Origin: Takakia lepidozioides
Lineage: Eukaryota; Streptophyta; Takakiopsida; Takakiales; Takakiaceae
Length of the DNA: 60,000 bases
Reading direction: 5' to 3'
NCBI GenBank assembly: GCA_030704615.1
Contig: CM060732.1
Span: 5,396,001-5,456,000 of the forward strand
Shown here: piece by piece, positions 44,689 to 56,210 of the stretch
Layout: every line of letters begins with the position of its first letter
How positions within the stretch are numbered: position 1 is the stretch's first letter
Notes under the pieces: generated by a model
Databases searched by the model: none
What the model saw: only the letters and a program-made list of their open reading frames with translations
What the model was told of the DNA's origin: nothing
Position numbers and translations under genes: made by a program

Positions 44689-46546
44689 ACTTTGACCCAT
44701 TCTTTGCTTCCATCAACGAAAAGTTCGTACAATTGCAGGTCGGCTCCACTCCGATTGTAATTGTGTATACATCATTGCGTACAGCTGAGCCGGCCGTTGC
44801 CATCCGATAAACACGCCCAAGGCCGGGTGGGGGTACGTCCACAGAGCTCTGAATAGTGCAAGCCATCCCAAGAGCATTGGCAATCCGAGTCTCATTCAAC
44901 TTGTTGGGAGGGTGTCGTCTCTTCACTCTTCCGAATCGCATTGTGGGATGTGCAGAATTGTCCAATCCGTCTCTACTGGACCGAACAGTCTGCAATGGCT
45001 GGGTCTGAGGAACTGGAAATGGGTGGGCCGGGACGTCTGTGCGTTGCACCATTCAAAATCCTGCTGCAGAAAGAGCATCCGCCTCATTCTGAGAGAGGTT
45101 GCAACCCAGTGCAACAGGCCAGACGCCCGGAGGCTCCAGCATTCCCTAAATCCCGTACTTAGGCTTGCCAAATACACAAGTCATTATGTCGTGCCTACAG
45201 AACCAAAACGTCTGCGTTGTGGCGTGAAAAAATGTGGGAGTCAAAAATTTGTAACTGAAACAAGGTGCAAATACAGCACCGTGTGGGTTTCTTCGAATCA
45301 TCTCACCACAACGTGCTTTCGTATCCACCCGGATGGCGCAACACTTCCCTCGAAATGCCGGCAATGTCCTTGCAATTCTCCACTGTGACTCCAACACTCT
45401 TGTCTCCACAATGGGTATGTTGTACTGCGTTACTACATATGGCTCGTTATGTTCCTCGAGCACGTACCCTGTGCTCAAAGGAGATGGCGATCTTGAACGT
45501 GCAGGACTTGCGGTGCTCGACGAGACCTCCTCGGGCAACATCACGGGACCACGAGGGAGCGTGCGAATATTCTTGTCAGCTCGCCATGAATCTTCTTCTC
45601 CGCCAGGTGCCTCGTCAAGTCTTTGTCTCACTGGACGGGTGTAAACATCTCCTTCCAAGTGTTGGCCTCTTCGAAGTGATGGCGTGTCCCGAAGGCCCTC
45701 TCGCAAGGTTGCCGCCCACTTCCGAGGATTCTTCGATCTGGAGGCAGTCCGCATCAGCATTTCCTACCTGTCCGGCCCCAAGCCCCACTGTTTCCGTTTC
45801 AAAAACTCGTTGTACCTGCATTGCTGCATAATTGACCTCACAATGTCCTCCGTTGTGGCAGTGAGGATGTCCACCAGATGCGCCGCAGAGGAGGCACGCC
45901 AGGAAGAATGTACTGATTCGGCCATGTTTGTTGTCGGCATGTCAATGTCAGAGTCCAGACACATTTCCTGCACATGCACATACTGAGGTTACAAGCAAGT
46001 TACAAATAATGACTAGCATAATATTCAACGGGACGCGAATTCGTCCAATTCACCTCCCGCATATAGTCGCCGAACTGGAGGAAACGATAATGCTACCATG
46101 CTAGCCAACTGACCATTGCTCCCTTGTCTAATTTCTTTACAGCACCTGACGTTGTTCACCAAGCCCGTATACATGCAAACTGTGTCTCTGCATCATCCAA
46201 GGTGGGAGCACGCTTCCACGCAAGACACATGGAACAGTGCTCCTCTTTGAAATCTAGCGCCACGAGCCTGGTTGTAAACTGCGACAAGCTCTGCAGAAAA
46301 TGGAACCCACAAGATCTCTCCTTGCCTTCCATCGGAACATTGGGGTCTTCCCCGTACACCCTTCGGATGGCAGCCCAATTTGCTTGTGCGTTGTCCGCCA
46401 TGAAACCACGGAAATTGGGCGGGGGCAATCCCGCCCTGGCTATCTGTTCGTTTATTCCCTGCCAAAGAAGCATCTCCGATTGTGTGTCCTCTCCTTTCAT
46501 CTCACAAATAGCAATTGTCATTAGCATCATGCAGTGGGTGTCGTAG
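44684..46546 (-). pseudogene. MULE transposase gene, 5' and middle parts
   Basis: The frame from 46546 has MMLMTIAICEMKGEDTQ and FMADNAQANWAAIRRVYGE with a following C.FH, the MULE transposase core (D, D and the C/H motif). After an intron ending TGCATGTGCAG (about 45970) it continues TNMAESVHSSWRA, a typical MULE segment. It then has a Ser/Pro-rich linker, a Cys-rich part (GKCCAIRVDTKARCGEMI) and the first half of a SWIM finger (CNCTNFSL...SKYY) at the junction. Two in-frame stops (about 45148 and 45053) show the gene had decayed, or decayed later. The rest lies at 20425-20559, beyond element 2. This is the transposase of a Mutator-like DNA element; its terminal repeats were not found. Confidence 0.8.
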
Positions 46547-46559
46547 AGGAAAAACGCGG

Positions 46560-47110
46560 AATAACCACTTGCCCTTTAACCACTACTGTCTTTTTCCACT
46601 CTATAAACCACTAATAACCACTTGCCAGTGGTTAATCCCAATGAAATGCCACGGTGGCATCACAGACAGTGGTTGGAAGTGGTTTCAACCACTCAGTAGT
46701 CCACGTGTAATAATTTGTTTTTATTTATTTATTATTTATTTGGTAATATATTTTAATTAATATAATATAATATTTCACGTGGACGAGTGCAGTGGTACAT
46801 TGTGAGTGGTTATAGACACCTCAGTGATGGGAAGTGGTTGAAACCACTTGCTACTCCACGTGTAATAATTCAAATTTTGTTTGTGATTTATGATTTGGAA
46901 ATATATTTTAATTCATAATTATAATATTCCACGTGGACGGGGAGTTGATCTTGAGTGGTTTAAAGACACCTCATTGATTTGTACCACTTTGACAGTGGTG
47001 GAGAGTGGGTGGTGAAAGATACTGCAGTAATTGGAACCACTATTCTAGTGGTTGCTCATGAGTGGTTGCCTACACACAAGTGATTGGTACCACTTTTTGG
47101 GTGATACATG
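46560..47110. repeat. Palindromic AGTGGTT subterminal repeats with tandem CCACGTG blocks
   Basis: AACCACT and AGTGGTT occur many times, often as facing pairs (GTGGTTTCAACCACT, GTGGTTGAAACCACT). Two 153-bp tandem blocks start at 46681 and 46834. Each holds CCACGTGTAATAATT, an AT-rich core and ATATTYCACGTGGAC, i.e. inverted CACGTG-containing arms. No coding signal. Confidence 0.75.
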
Positions 47111-47216
47111 AAAAATTTTAAGTGGTTTGTGCAGCTGTGACAGACTTTGAAAAACAGACAAGTGGCCAGACCATTGTGGCATGATGCTATTGAACAAATG
47201 GTTCCAACGTTAAACT

Positions 47217-47765
47217 TTATTCTGAATCTGAAACATATTCGTCACCCTCTGAATCACTTTGCTCAACTGGAATAGCGGTTGGTTGCACAAACGCCGCTTG
47301 AATGGTAGCCAACATAGCCAGGTCTTCTTTATTTAGAGCCGTGGCACCATCTAATGACCTAGGTATTGGCTGATCTGATAAGGTAGATGGTGCCTGAAGG
47401 CCATCGAAATCTGCATTTTCTCCAATGTCACATTGATCTATGTCCGCCACAATCTTTTTTGCTCTTGGATCCTTCCGAAGGACTACCTTCCACTCCGAAC
47501 TTGGGGACTCATCCGAAAAGAACACCCATTCAACTTGAAATGGAAAGATGAACGGCTGATCATTGGCAGGTAACATCCTCCCAAAATTCGCAACTAGAAA
47601 ACCATACGAATCCCGATTCATTGTAGCATTTTGTCTAACGAGGTTGGCCCTCACCCAAGCACAACGAAATACAATAGGGTGCACTCGTCCATAATCCAAT
47701 TTGAAGATCTTTTTGATGACCCCACCAACTGTAATGAAACTACTTTTATTAAGGAGTGCAACCAA
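47217..47765 (-). CDS. CACTA-associated DUF4216 domain protein, 3' part
   Basis: About 180 codons: GGVIKKIFKLDYGRVHPIVF, FRCAWVRANL, a hydrophobic centre with NDQPFIFPFQVEWVFFSDES and WKVVLRKDPRAKK. These match DUF4216, a domain found in the second ORF of plant CACTA transposons. The acidic tail ends at 47217. The N-terminal part is cut by the copia fragment just upstream (47730-47765). Confidence 0.75.
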   Translation of the reverse strand: MVALLNKSSFITVGGVIKKIFKLDYGRVHPIVFRCAWVRANLVRQNATMNRDSYGFLVANFGRMLPANDQPFIFPFQVEWVFFSDESPSSEWKVVLRKDPRAKKIVADIDQCDIGENADFDGLQAPSTLSDQPIPRSLDGATALNKEDLAMLATIQAAFVQPTAIPVEQSDSEGDEYVSDSE

Positions 47766-47769
47766 GTAA

Positions 47770-48335
47770 CAGTTATGTTAATGGTCTTGGAAACTAACAA
47801 GTCGATAGTGGCATTATACATTGGATCAAACAAACCAAACAATAATGCAAATATTATAGACGAACTCAATGGTGAGAAGGTTAAAATCAATAGATGTAAA
47901 GACACTAACATTATGTAAAGCCTACATCCCAGGGAAACAACACAGGGAGGAATTCTTTATTGAAGGAGGTACTAGAATTACAGAACTGTTAGGTCTAATA
48001 CATGCAGACCAATGAAGACTGCAACACAAAGTGGATCTAAGTACTTCATCACTTCATAGATGATTTCTCTAGATTTACAGTTGTTTACTTATCAAATCAC
48101 AAGTCTGGGGTTTCAAAGATTCAAACAGTATAAGGTATTAATTGAAAATCAGTTTAGTAAGAAAATAAAAAGTTATAGGGCCTAATGGAGAAGGTCATAC
48201 GAGGTATTAAGTTAAGTGGAAAAAGAAGGCATGAGGGATTTGGTATGAGGGAGATGACCTTGTTATTTTTTGGGTGCCAAAGGTTGCATATACTTCATCT
48301 TTTCAATATGAAGGGTTTCGATTTGTTCTATATGA
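47770..48335 (+). pseudogene. Ty1/copia integrase fragment, copy 1
   Basis: The plus strand reads TLCKAYIPGKQHREEF (GAG pre-integrase motif), TELLGLIHAD, then after a frameshift PMKTATQSGSKYFI and FIDDFSRFTVVYL, the start of a copia integrase core with its catalytic D region. Later parts are heavily broken. It lies antisense within the CACTA element, between tnp2 and DUF4216. No LTRs were found. Confidence 0.7.
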
Positions 48336-48394
48336 AATAAATATACATTTGAATCACTTCTTTTCTGTTGGAAGGTGTAAATCATTCATAATTC

Positions 48395-48720
48395 TTGGAG
48401 AGCACTAGATGATTTATGTAGATTTACAGTTGTTTACTTATCAAATCACAAGTCTGGAGTTTGAAAGATTCAAACAGTTTAAGGTACTAATTGAGAATTA
48501 GTTTAGTTAAAAAATAAAAGTTATAAGGACTAATGGAAAAAGTCTTACCAGGGTATCAAAGTTTAAGTGGAACAAGGAAGCATGAGGGATTTGACATGAG
48601 GGAGATGACCTTGTTGTCTTTTGGGTGCCAAGGGTTGCATATCCTCTATATTTTCAATATAGAGGGTTTCGATTTGTTCTATATGAAACAGATATACATT
48701 TGATTTTGATTTTTATTTTA
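48395..48720 (+). repeat. Tandem partial copy of the copia fragment
   Basis: 48405-48715 repeats 48058-48350 (from GATGATTT.T.TAGATTTACAGTTGTTTACTTATCAAATC to ATACATTTGA), with scattered substitutions. Confidence 0.8.
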
Positions 48721-49076
48721 TTTTTGTAAATTATTCATCATTCATGGAGAGTACTAGATGATTTCTCTAGATAATTCTACAGATTGCAGTCCTATACAAA
48801 TCAGATTCCTTTATGAGCACTATATACTTCCATGTCTAAAGTGGCTGTGATGCATGACAGTCCCTCCTCAGTGGTTCAAACAACTCATTTAGTGCATTAT
48901 TAGCCTCTCAAGTGATGTCAACAACTTCCTAAGCATCATGGATACTAACTCTTACCACTCCACGAGTTATTAATGTGAAGTCCAAATTACATGCAGTACT
49001 GCTACTTTACCACTCGGAAAGTAAGAAGTAATCACTATAGGGGCACTACCTTTTCCATTTACAAAGAGCATTGAAC
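48721..49076. other. Unassigned stretch between copia fragment and tnp2
   Basis: AT-rich. It may contain the right end of the copia insertion and broken CACTA sequence. No domain recognised. Confidence 0.3.
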
Positions 49077-49865
49077 TCAAACAAGTACAAGTGCAAGGGG
49101 TACCTTCCAGTATGGTAAATCCCATAGGCAGCTGCGCCTTTTGATACCATGAACCTTGGCTAGATGAACTTTAGCATCAGGAAAAGCACGGGGGTCAAGG
49201 TCATAACCTTCAGCCTCAACACCAGCGGCCTCTTGTTCAACCGGTGTAAACGGATGTGGCTTCGCATGCATCTCCACCTATCAATTGAAGTGTATGCGGT
49301 TCCTGCGGTATGGATGGGCCTGAGGGAGGAGCCTGCGGTGACCTTGATAGACAGTTTTTCCCAGAACTTTAGAGTGTCTTGCATCTACATGAGGACCGCA
49401 TACTGGACACCCTTTGTAGCCTTTTGTGACACATCCTGCAAGTAGGCCATAAGCAGGAAAATTGTGGATGCTCCATTGTAGTATGACGCATAGTATGAAG
49501 GTTCTCTCACCAACAGGTTTGCATATGTCATATGCCCGAACCCCCCTCCACAAAACAAGTAACTCCTCCATCAGTGGTGCTAAGTACACATCTATGTGCT
49601 CACTTGTAACTGACTGCTTTCCTGGAATCAAGAGAGTAAGCATGACAAAGAACTTCTTTGTAGTGAGCCAGGGAGGTAGGTTGTATACCAGCGTCAACAC
49701 TAGCCATGTTGACCAACAATTGTTCTTATCACCAAACAGGTTGACTCCATCGAAGGAAAAACCAAGCCTTACATTGCGAGGCTCTGCTGCAAAGTCAGGT
49801 AGCATCAATGTGTTTCCAAGCCTTTGAATCAGCTGCATGGTGCACAAGGCCATCGTTGCTTGCAT
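49077..49865 (-). CDS. CACTA transposase, tnp2 domain
   Basis: The frame 49865-49281 reads FDGVNLFGDKNNCWSTWLVL, YNLPPWLTTKKFFVMLTLLI, HIDVYLAPLMEELLVLWRGV, PAYGLLAGCVTKGYKGCPVC and GHRRLLPQAHPYRR, all typical of transposase family tnp2. The adjoining frame to 49077 ends with GIKRRSCLWDLPYWK, the next conserved block. A frameshift near 49281 separates them, and later blocks are missing. This is the catalytic protein that cuts element ends. Confidence 0.9.
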
Positions 49866-50767
49866 TCCGACTATGCTAGGTCATTAATTCTGCAATAGAA
49901 GAGCATCTATACATACGCAAAATGTGTGGTATCAATGGAAAATGTCGAAGCACCTTAACAGGTACCTTGGATCTCCCCACATTTTTGAATCGGGCGCTTT
50001 GACACTTGGGGCAACTCTCTGAAGTTTTCAAGTCCCCCCTAAACAACACACACCCCTTTGGGCAAACATTGATTTTCTCATAAGCAAGCCCAAGCGTTGC
50101 TCACCATGGTCTTTGCATGGTAGAAAGATGTGGGTAGTACGTTTGGTTGTGGCAACAAGGTTTTCTGCAGCAAAGAGAACATTTCATCCGCAAAGCCATT
50201 TGTAACCCCATGTGTTGCGCATAGATTCATTATAAGCATGGTGGATGCAAGCTTAGAGGATTTACAGCCTTCATATAAAGGTAGACATGCCTCTTCCAAT
50301 GAGATGGGATCATCAGTGTGAGAGTCCCCACCCGCAACCAGGTCATGGGCTTCTGGTGGGATGTTCGTGTCACCGGGAACATCTAGGTCATCTAATTCCA
50401 CTTCTGCCCCATTTCCAGTTTCAGGTGTGTCTATGATCTGAAAGGTCTCTTGGATCATGCGCTGTACCTCAACATTTCTGTCCAATTCTCCCTGTGTCCG
50501 ATGATTTGCTAAAGCTACGTCGTCACCAACCACCATGGCCGTGTCTTCCCATTCATCGTCAGAAGCATGCCTCCTTGCTCCTCTCCAGGATCTGAACGCA
50601 TGGGATCTATGATTGGCCATTAGATGTTTTCTCACTGTCTCTATAGAGACCGGTCGTCCACCCTTACAGTGATTGCAAGGGCATCTTAACTTGTTGAGAC
50701 CATACTCTCGACACCGCACAACCTCACGCTGAAAAAGAGCATCGTCGCACTGTTGTAATCTCAGCAT
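49866..50767 (-). CDS. CACTA transposase, N-terminal region
   Basis: RCPCNHCKGGRPVSIETVRK with following HL..NH is the transposase-associated zinc-binding domain, here with HAFRSW. An acidic spacer follows, then STMLIMNLCATHGVTNGFAD and TLLPQPNVLPTSFYHAKTMV. Past 50078 come VCPKGCVLFRGDL, CPKCQSARF and VPVKVLRHFPLIPHILRMYR, leading to tnp2. A stop near 50050 and another near 49890 interrupt it, so introns or decay separate it from tnp2. Confidence 0.85.
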
Positions 50768-51284
50768 GGCAGCTGCTCTGTCAGGCTCGATGATGCTAAG
50801 GAATTCTTTTCCTGGTATGAGGGGAGAATCAAGATTAATATACCAAATCCCTAAAAAGCAAGAATTTCAACAATCTATTGTACGTCTCTACTCATAGAGT
50901 TGTAAGGTACCACTTTCTGAGTGGTTGTTTCACACCTCATATTTCTACTTTAGAACTACAAAAAGAGTGAGTATGACTCTGACAGTGCAAAAAATGGAAA
51001 AAGTTGCCTCTTGTCATCTACAAACCACCTTCTTAGTAATATTCAGAGTGGATCGAATCACTACGTGGTGACCTAGCATACCCTACTTCTAGGTACAAGC
51101 TATAGTGCTTTATGATAGGATGTCTTGAAGGTTGTGAGCAGTAGCCCAACCCATCATATGCATTTGTAGTTAGCACGAAGCCGTTAGCCCGTTTGTTGTC
51201 ATGTGCTTATATCTACAGCCTCCTCCATCGTTCAATCTGAATGTGCACTTGTAGGGTTTAGTTAGGCTCAGTCTCTTTTCAATT
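50768..51284. other. 5' flank of the CACTA element
   Basis: Contains ACCACTT..GAGTGGTT words at 50910-50935 and loosely related words to 51000. Otherwise no recognised feature. Confidence 0.4.
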
Positions 51285-51529
51285 TTGCTAAAGGAGAGTG
51301 CAAGTTCTATGGCAAAGAGTGAACGCAGCCCAAAACATTTGAACGACGATGGCACTGGAGGCGATTTGGCAAGAGCACCTGGTTCAGTAGAGAGCAAAAG
51401 TGGAGGAGAAGAGGAGTCACTTACCCCAGGAGAATGCAATGGGATGGTGGAATATGAACGGTATCGTGCTATCAGGGTAGCTGAAAACAAAGCTTGGTTG
51501 TTGGATTGGAGCTCCAAGGGCACTCCACT
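51285..51529 (+). CDS. Exon of unknown plant gene, YERYR..ENK motif
   Basis: The frame opens near 51285 and runs to a good donor, GTAAGTTG at 51530. An acidic, glycine-rich start is followed by MVEYERYRAIRVAENKAWLL. YE..R...I.EN...L is a motif common in plant nuclear proteins near transposons; the function is unknown. It may be the first coding exon of the gene that continues at 51957 or 53690. Confidence 0.45.
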
Positions 51530-51956
51530 GTAAGTTGAAGTTGTCTCCCTGCTCGAATACTGTTCATGCGATGATTCCTTCCCTCCTTCCCTGCACTTGC
51601 AATGCGATCGCAGCACCTGAGCCGAGAGGTGGCCTCCCCTGCGTTGCTTCCACGCTAGACTTACGTCTATTTCATGAAAGGTAGTTGAGGTCCCAAGAGC
51701 CCCTAGACGACTGCCATGTCAGCAGGATATAGTGGTTATGGACACTAGTGTAGTGGTTAATATGTACCCTAATTTTTTTTATAAAAAAAGCGACGTGTCC
51801 ACATCCCATCTCCGCCATTAGATGGACGTGGACCGTCGGATGCAACCCGACACTTGGACAACCTCATGTCTCTCACGCAGCGTACTAAGTGTGTGTGCTT
51901 CACTTTTTGAGCTTCCTGGGCTTGTGAGGACGTTTTGTTGTGAGTGACCCGGGCGA

Positions 51957-52238
51957 TTGTGGGAGAGTAGAGAGAAACAAAGACCCCCACGTACTGCCCG
52001 CTATGTGTGGAACGGCCCAGTGCGAAGGAGTACTCGTTTGAGGGAGAGGAGTCCTGTTCACATGGGGGTGGCGGAGAAGGAGTCCAGCGACTTGGAGAGC
52101 AACCCGGGGGAGGATAGTGGAGCGACTCCTAGTGTTGACTACTCAGCAGAGAGCGAGAGCACGGACGAGGAGGAAGACCAGAGTGCTAAGAAGATCGTCG
52201 TTCGCATGACTCCTTCCAAGCGGCCCCAAGGAGGGTAA
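51957..52238 (+). CDS. Possible N-terminal exon, basic then acidic, unknown
   Basis: Reads RRSTRLRERSP, then ESNPGEDSGATPSVDYSAES and ESTDEEEDQSAKKI, ending MTPSKRPQGG. This basic/acidic pattern suggests a disordered nuclear protein. A TATA-like ATAAAAAAAG lies at 51780-51790 upstream. GGGTAACAAG at 52233 could be a donor. No domain. Confidence 0.35.
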   Translation: MWESREKQRPPRTARYVWNGPVRRSTRLRERSPVHMGVAEKESSDLESNPGEDSGATPSVDYSAESESTDEEEDQSAKKIVVRMTPSKRPQGG

Positions 52239-53689
52239 CAAGCCCACGGTGGGATCCCTAAGACCCCTTCTGTCTCTGTCTCTATCTCTCTCCCTCTCTC
52301 ACCCTTAGTTCCTCTCAAATTGTGGAAGCAATTGAGCATTTTCATGATGTGTAGGGTTTAGGGTAGGGTTTTGTGTAAAGCAGAGGTAGAGGCAGAACCG
52401 AGCAAGGTTTAGGGTAAATCAAAGTGCGTAAGAGGCTGGGGGGTATGGTGGAGGAATGATCTTTGGAGTGATGAACTGATGGAGAAGGAAGTGTGTGGGG
52501 CTGGACTGAGAGTGAGGGAGAGGCTGGAGAAATTTTAATTAAGAAGCTGTGTTTTGCAACTATTTTGGGGGCATTGGTGAATGGGTGATTCAGTCATTGA
52601 GTGCTGCGATTTGTAGCAGATGGAGGGGCGAGTGTGTTGTGGACTCTTTAGTGATTAACTCATAGCATTTTGTCTCGTCCTCATGTTGTAGTGTGCATTG
52701 ATATGTCCCTCAGATTGTCTTGGTTTATGTCATTATGTCACTAGTAAAGTATATAACTGGCATAAATTTGCTATCTCAGTTGGTACTTGAAGTGTTTATC
52801 TAAGATCTGGTGTACTATCTTCAAACATACAACGAGCATACAACCTGTTTTGTGTGTTGTACAATCTGCATAGAAGATGGTGATTGGTTTACGTAACCAA
52901 GCCCATTACTACTATGAATGGCTTGTGAACTTAAGGCATGAGTGGCTGATTGTTTCATTTCCAACCTGATATGCTTTGAGCCTGGTTCTAGAGATTTATC
53001 TCCAAACTTGCAATCTGCATTTGTGATGAGTTTACAATCTGCATATAGGCAATTTGATATATCAGTTTCAAGCCTATACAATAAACCTTTTTAGGAAAAT
53101 GAATGGCTCATGAAATGTATATGCTTACAGTGACTGAGATGGTGATTGGTTTATATAACCAAGCCTATTACTACTATGATTGGCTTGTGAACTTAAGGCA
53201 TGAGTGGTTGATTGTTTCATTTCGAACCTGATATGCTTTGAGCCTGGTTCTGGAGATTTATCTCCAGACCTGCAATCTGCTTTTGTGATGAGTTTACAAT
53301 CTGCATATATGGTGGTAAATGTTATATATCAAACCAAGGTTCTTTCCTAAATGTGAATGATCTGGAAACCTTGTTAGAAAGATGAATGGCTTACAAATTG
53401 GACTATGTATGGCTTGACCCATGGATTAAATTTCAAATGGTTAGAACATGTGTTAGGGTTTTAATACTGAATGGATGTGGACATTGCTAGGGCGCCAGAG
53501 CATGACATTCCATGCATTCACGCCATTGGATGCCAAACTTTTTTTGGCATGTTGGGCCAAGGTTTGTATGCGTTCACGAAGTGCCGACCTTGCTCGTTGC
53601 CCGGTTGACCTTATTTTCCATAATTGCTAACTTTGTGGGGTGGAGGGGCTTGTGTTAGGCTGCATCAAAGCGCGCAAAGGAAGGGGGGG
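52239..53689. repeat. Non-coding stretch with a 263-bp tandem duplication
   Basis: 52875-53075 and 53138-53330 are copies (GATGGTGATTGGTTTA.. to AATCTGCATATA) with few differences, and a short third piece (GAATGGCTTACAAATTGG) occurs near 53383. 52260-52310 is a TCTCTCTC-type tract. It may be a large intron. No gene seen. Confidence 0.6.
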
Positions 53690-56210
53690 ACTGAGGCTAT
53701 GGCGAATGCTACTGGTCCACCTACGAGTTGGGTGCAACAAGGCCCAAATGGCCCATGGGTGCAATCCAGAGGTGGGCAAACGTGGCTGTAGCAAGGACCA
53801 CCTACCTGGCAGCAGCCCATGGCCCCTCCACAGACGACAAACACGTGGTCATGGATTCCAAGTGGGTCCAATGGAGGACCCCAAGGAGCTTGGGTACAAG
53901 GAGGTGCCCAAACTTGGGGCCCTCCATGCAACGCCGTTGGTGGGCAGTGGGCAGGCCCCCCTTTTAATGGTGTTGCTCCTCCATTCACCCCCCCCTGCTG
54001 GTGATGATCAAGATTCCACACAGTAAGGGGATGTGGCGTCGCAGGCTGCAAACAAAAAAAGGCAAAAAAGGCTGGCTGCAAAGGAACATGAAACTGATGC
54101 GAAAGCCCGCAAATCTGGGCTGAAGCCGCACAAGGTACAACTAAACTCTAAGGGGGAAGTAGACCAGGGGTGTGAGGGGAAGGATTACTGGCAGAGCTCC
54201 TTGCGGGGACTCTGCATCAGATATCTTGATCCTAGCATTTTGCTAACAGACAAGCAGGAACCCAGTGACATGGCCAAGGTTAAGGAATCCATGGACGAGG
54301 ATTTTGAGTACTATCCTAAACTTATGAGCGTTGACAAGTTCTAGAAAGCATGTGGGAGAATTATAAAAGTACACTGCCAAAAGTTAAAGCTGGTGTGGAA
54401 GGCTGGAGGTCCATGCCCTCCGAGTGTAGAGTCCTGCCATTGGGATGCATTGGTGAAGTACTGGGAGTCCCCCAAGGGCAAGAAAGAGAGTGAGAACATG
54501 AAGAGAGCACGATCCAATGTTACCAACCCATCGAGGGTTGGAATTGCAGGGTTGGCTGGACAGGCCCGACGCTTGGTAATATGAATATCTACACCACATT
54601 TTAGTATATGTATACATCTATATGTATGTACATATATACATGTGTATGTGATGGAGTAGGATATCATCTCTGCCCTGTGAGGTAGTTGCAAACTGTCACT
54701 ACAGTCATGCCTCTATAAATGCCCCACTTGTTTGGATGAATAGGGGCTATTTTTTTTTTTGTTGTGGCCCTGGCAGAAGAAAGAGAGAGCACAAAGTCCA
54801 AGCATCACTGAGCTGGCACACGCATCAAAGGCGGACAAGGGTTTTGGCTCCCAGTCAATTGGAGGTGCACAGGTAAATGGCGTGTGGGTATTTTTTTTTG
54901 TTGCATTCATTTTGCTGGAGCAGTAGCCAGGCCATGCGGGCTGATTATGTCTCTTTCTTTGGCTCTATAGGGAGGGGGCAGTGTGATGCAGTCTCGACTG
55001 TCGTCCCTTGAGGGCAGTGTGCTTGCCTTGGCAGATGTTCAGATCTCGACAATTGAGGGCGAATTGGCCACTATAAAAGCAGAAGTTGCTAAGGCTTCTG
55101 CGGACAATAGCAAAAAACTGGATGCATTGATGGCAATGATGTTGGGAATGTCAGCAACCGCCCCTCCTCCAACTACTATCCCAATATGTACTGTTATTGA
55201 ACCTTGCAATTCCGACGCAGGCTTGGGAGGCAAGATTGCTACGGAGAAGGTGGTTTGTGCACCTTCACCCCAACTTTTTTGTGGTTGTCATCCATTCAGT
55301 GTTAGTTGACTTTGAAGTTTACTGCTCTGGTATGTTTTGCTTGGGTGCACGGAGAACCTCTTGAGGTTGGGGAAAAGCCAAAGTCGTCTGCCATTGAGGA
55401 CCTTGTGGTGACCCAAGTAAAATTGGGGCGCTAGTGAATTCCTGATAAATTGCCACGTAAGAAGGGAGGTGCAGCTAGCGGGATAGCAATATTGGCTACT
55501 AGTGAGGGCGTCTGCTCCACCGAGAGTGCTGGTAAGGGTGACAGTAGGGGGTTGGCAGATCAGCATGTGAAGCCAACTTCCCCACAGAAAGAGGTACACC
55601 CTCAAAGACTTTATCTTGGTTCCTGTCCTTGGGTTTTCTGTTTTTGACTCTGAAAACATTTCATGAATGATCTATTTATTGGTGTGTGCCATGAATTCTA
55701 TGCATCAGTATGGTAAGACGTACTCATGTACTATACCTTGTTGTTTTGTTGGCATGTAGAAGGGACTAAAGCATAGGACCCTGCCCCAGCCATCGTGAAG
55801 GGAGCTAAGAAGAAGTACATGCGAAAAGGAGAGCGTGTAACCAGAGCCACTGCTGCCAAAGGCACACAGTCCTTCACTGATGCAAATGGTGACATAACAC
55901 CAAGTTCTAGCGGGAGTAAGAGTCAGGTGGGCCTTCAAGAGGCATCTCTCCATGCAGCAGTTTCCGTACTAGAGGTGAGCATGCATGCACCTATTGGCTA
56001 TCAGTTCTGTACAATGTGGCCATTTACATGTTGGGTACTTCAAACTATTAGGAGATGCATTGCTAAATGTAATTGCTAAGGGGTGTTGGGCGGGATGTTT
56101 GCAGGCTGAGAAAGCCACTCTTGATATTGCCACCGACAGTGCACCAACTACGGCGCCTTCAAAGGCAACCCCCAAATATCAACCCCCTGCCACAGTGGCA
56201 GATATTCTTA
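53690..56210 (+). pseudogene. Transposase_24-type (plant En/Spm-related) gene, split by element 3
   Basis: Exons on the plus strand: about 53697-54005, rich in Pro, Gly, Gln and Trp (WVQQGPNGPWVQ); 54033-54342, with basic AANKKRQKRLAAKEHETDAK; about 54345-54580, with WDALVKYWESPKGKKESENM and NVTNPSRVGIAGLAGQARRL, the Transposase_24 signature W..LV.YW.S...K..S..N; 54778-54872 (ITELAHASKADKGFGSQSIG); 54972-55250, a coiled coil (IEGELATIKAEVAKASADNS); 55790-55974, basic; and 56105 onward. Several have CAG acceptors and GT donors. A stop in exon 1 and frame changes suggest decay. The last frame (PATVADIL) is cut at 56211. The protein is of transposon origin. Confidence 0.65.

Larger units (their letters stand above)
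46546..51100 (-). mobile_element. CACTA (En/Spm) DNA transposon, decayed
   Basis: Minus-strand coding regions in the usual order: N-terminal transposase-associated zinc-binding region (50767-50030), tnp2 transposase (49865-49077) and, after a copia insertion, DUF4216 (47765-47217). AGTGGTT/AACCACT motifs cluster at 46560-47110 and again at 50890-51000, like the subterminal repeats that transposase binds in CACTA elements. Terminal repeats and 3-bp duplications are not clear: AACCACT...AGTGGTT words occur at 46564 and also at 51730-51755, so the element could extend to about 51760. Confidence 0.8.
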
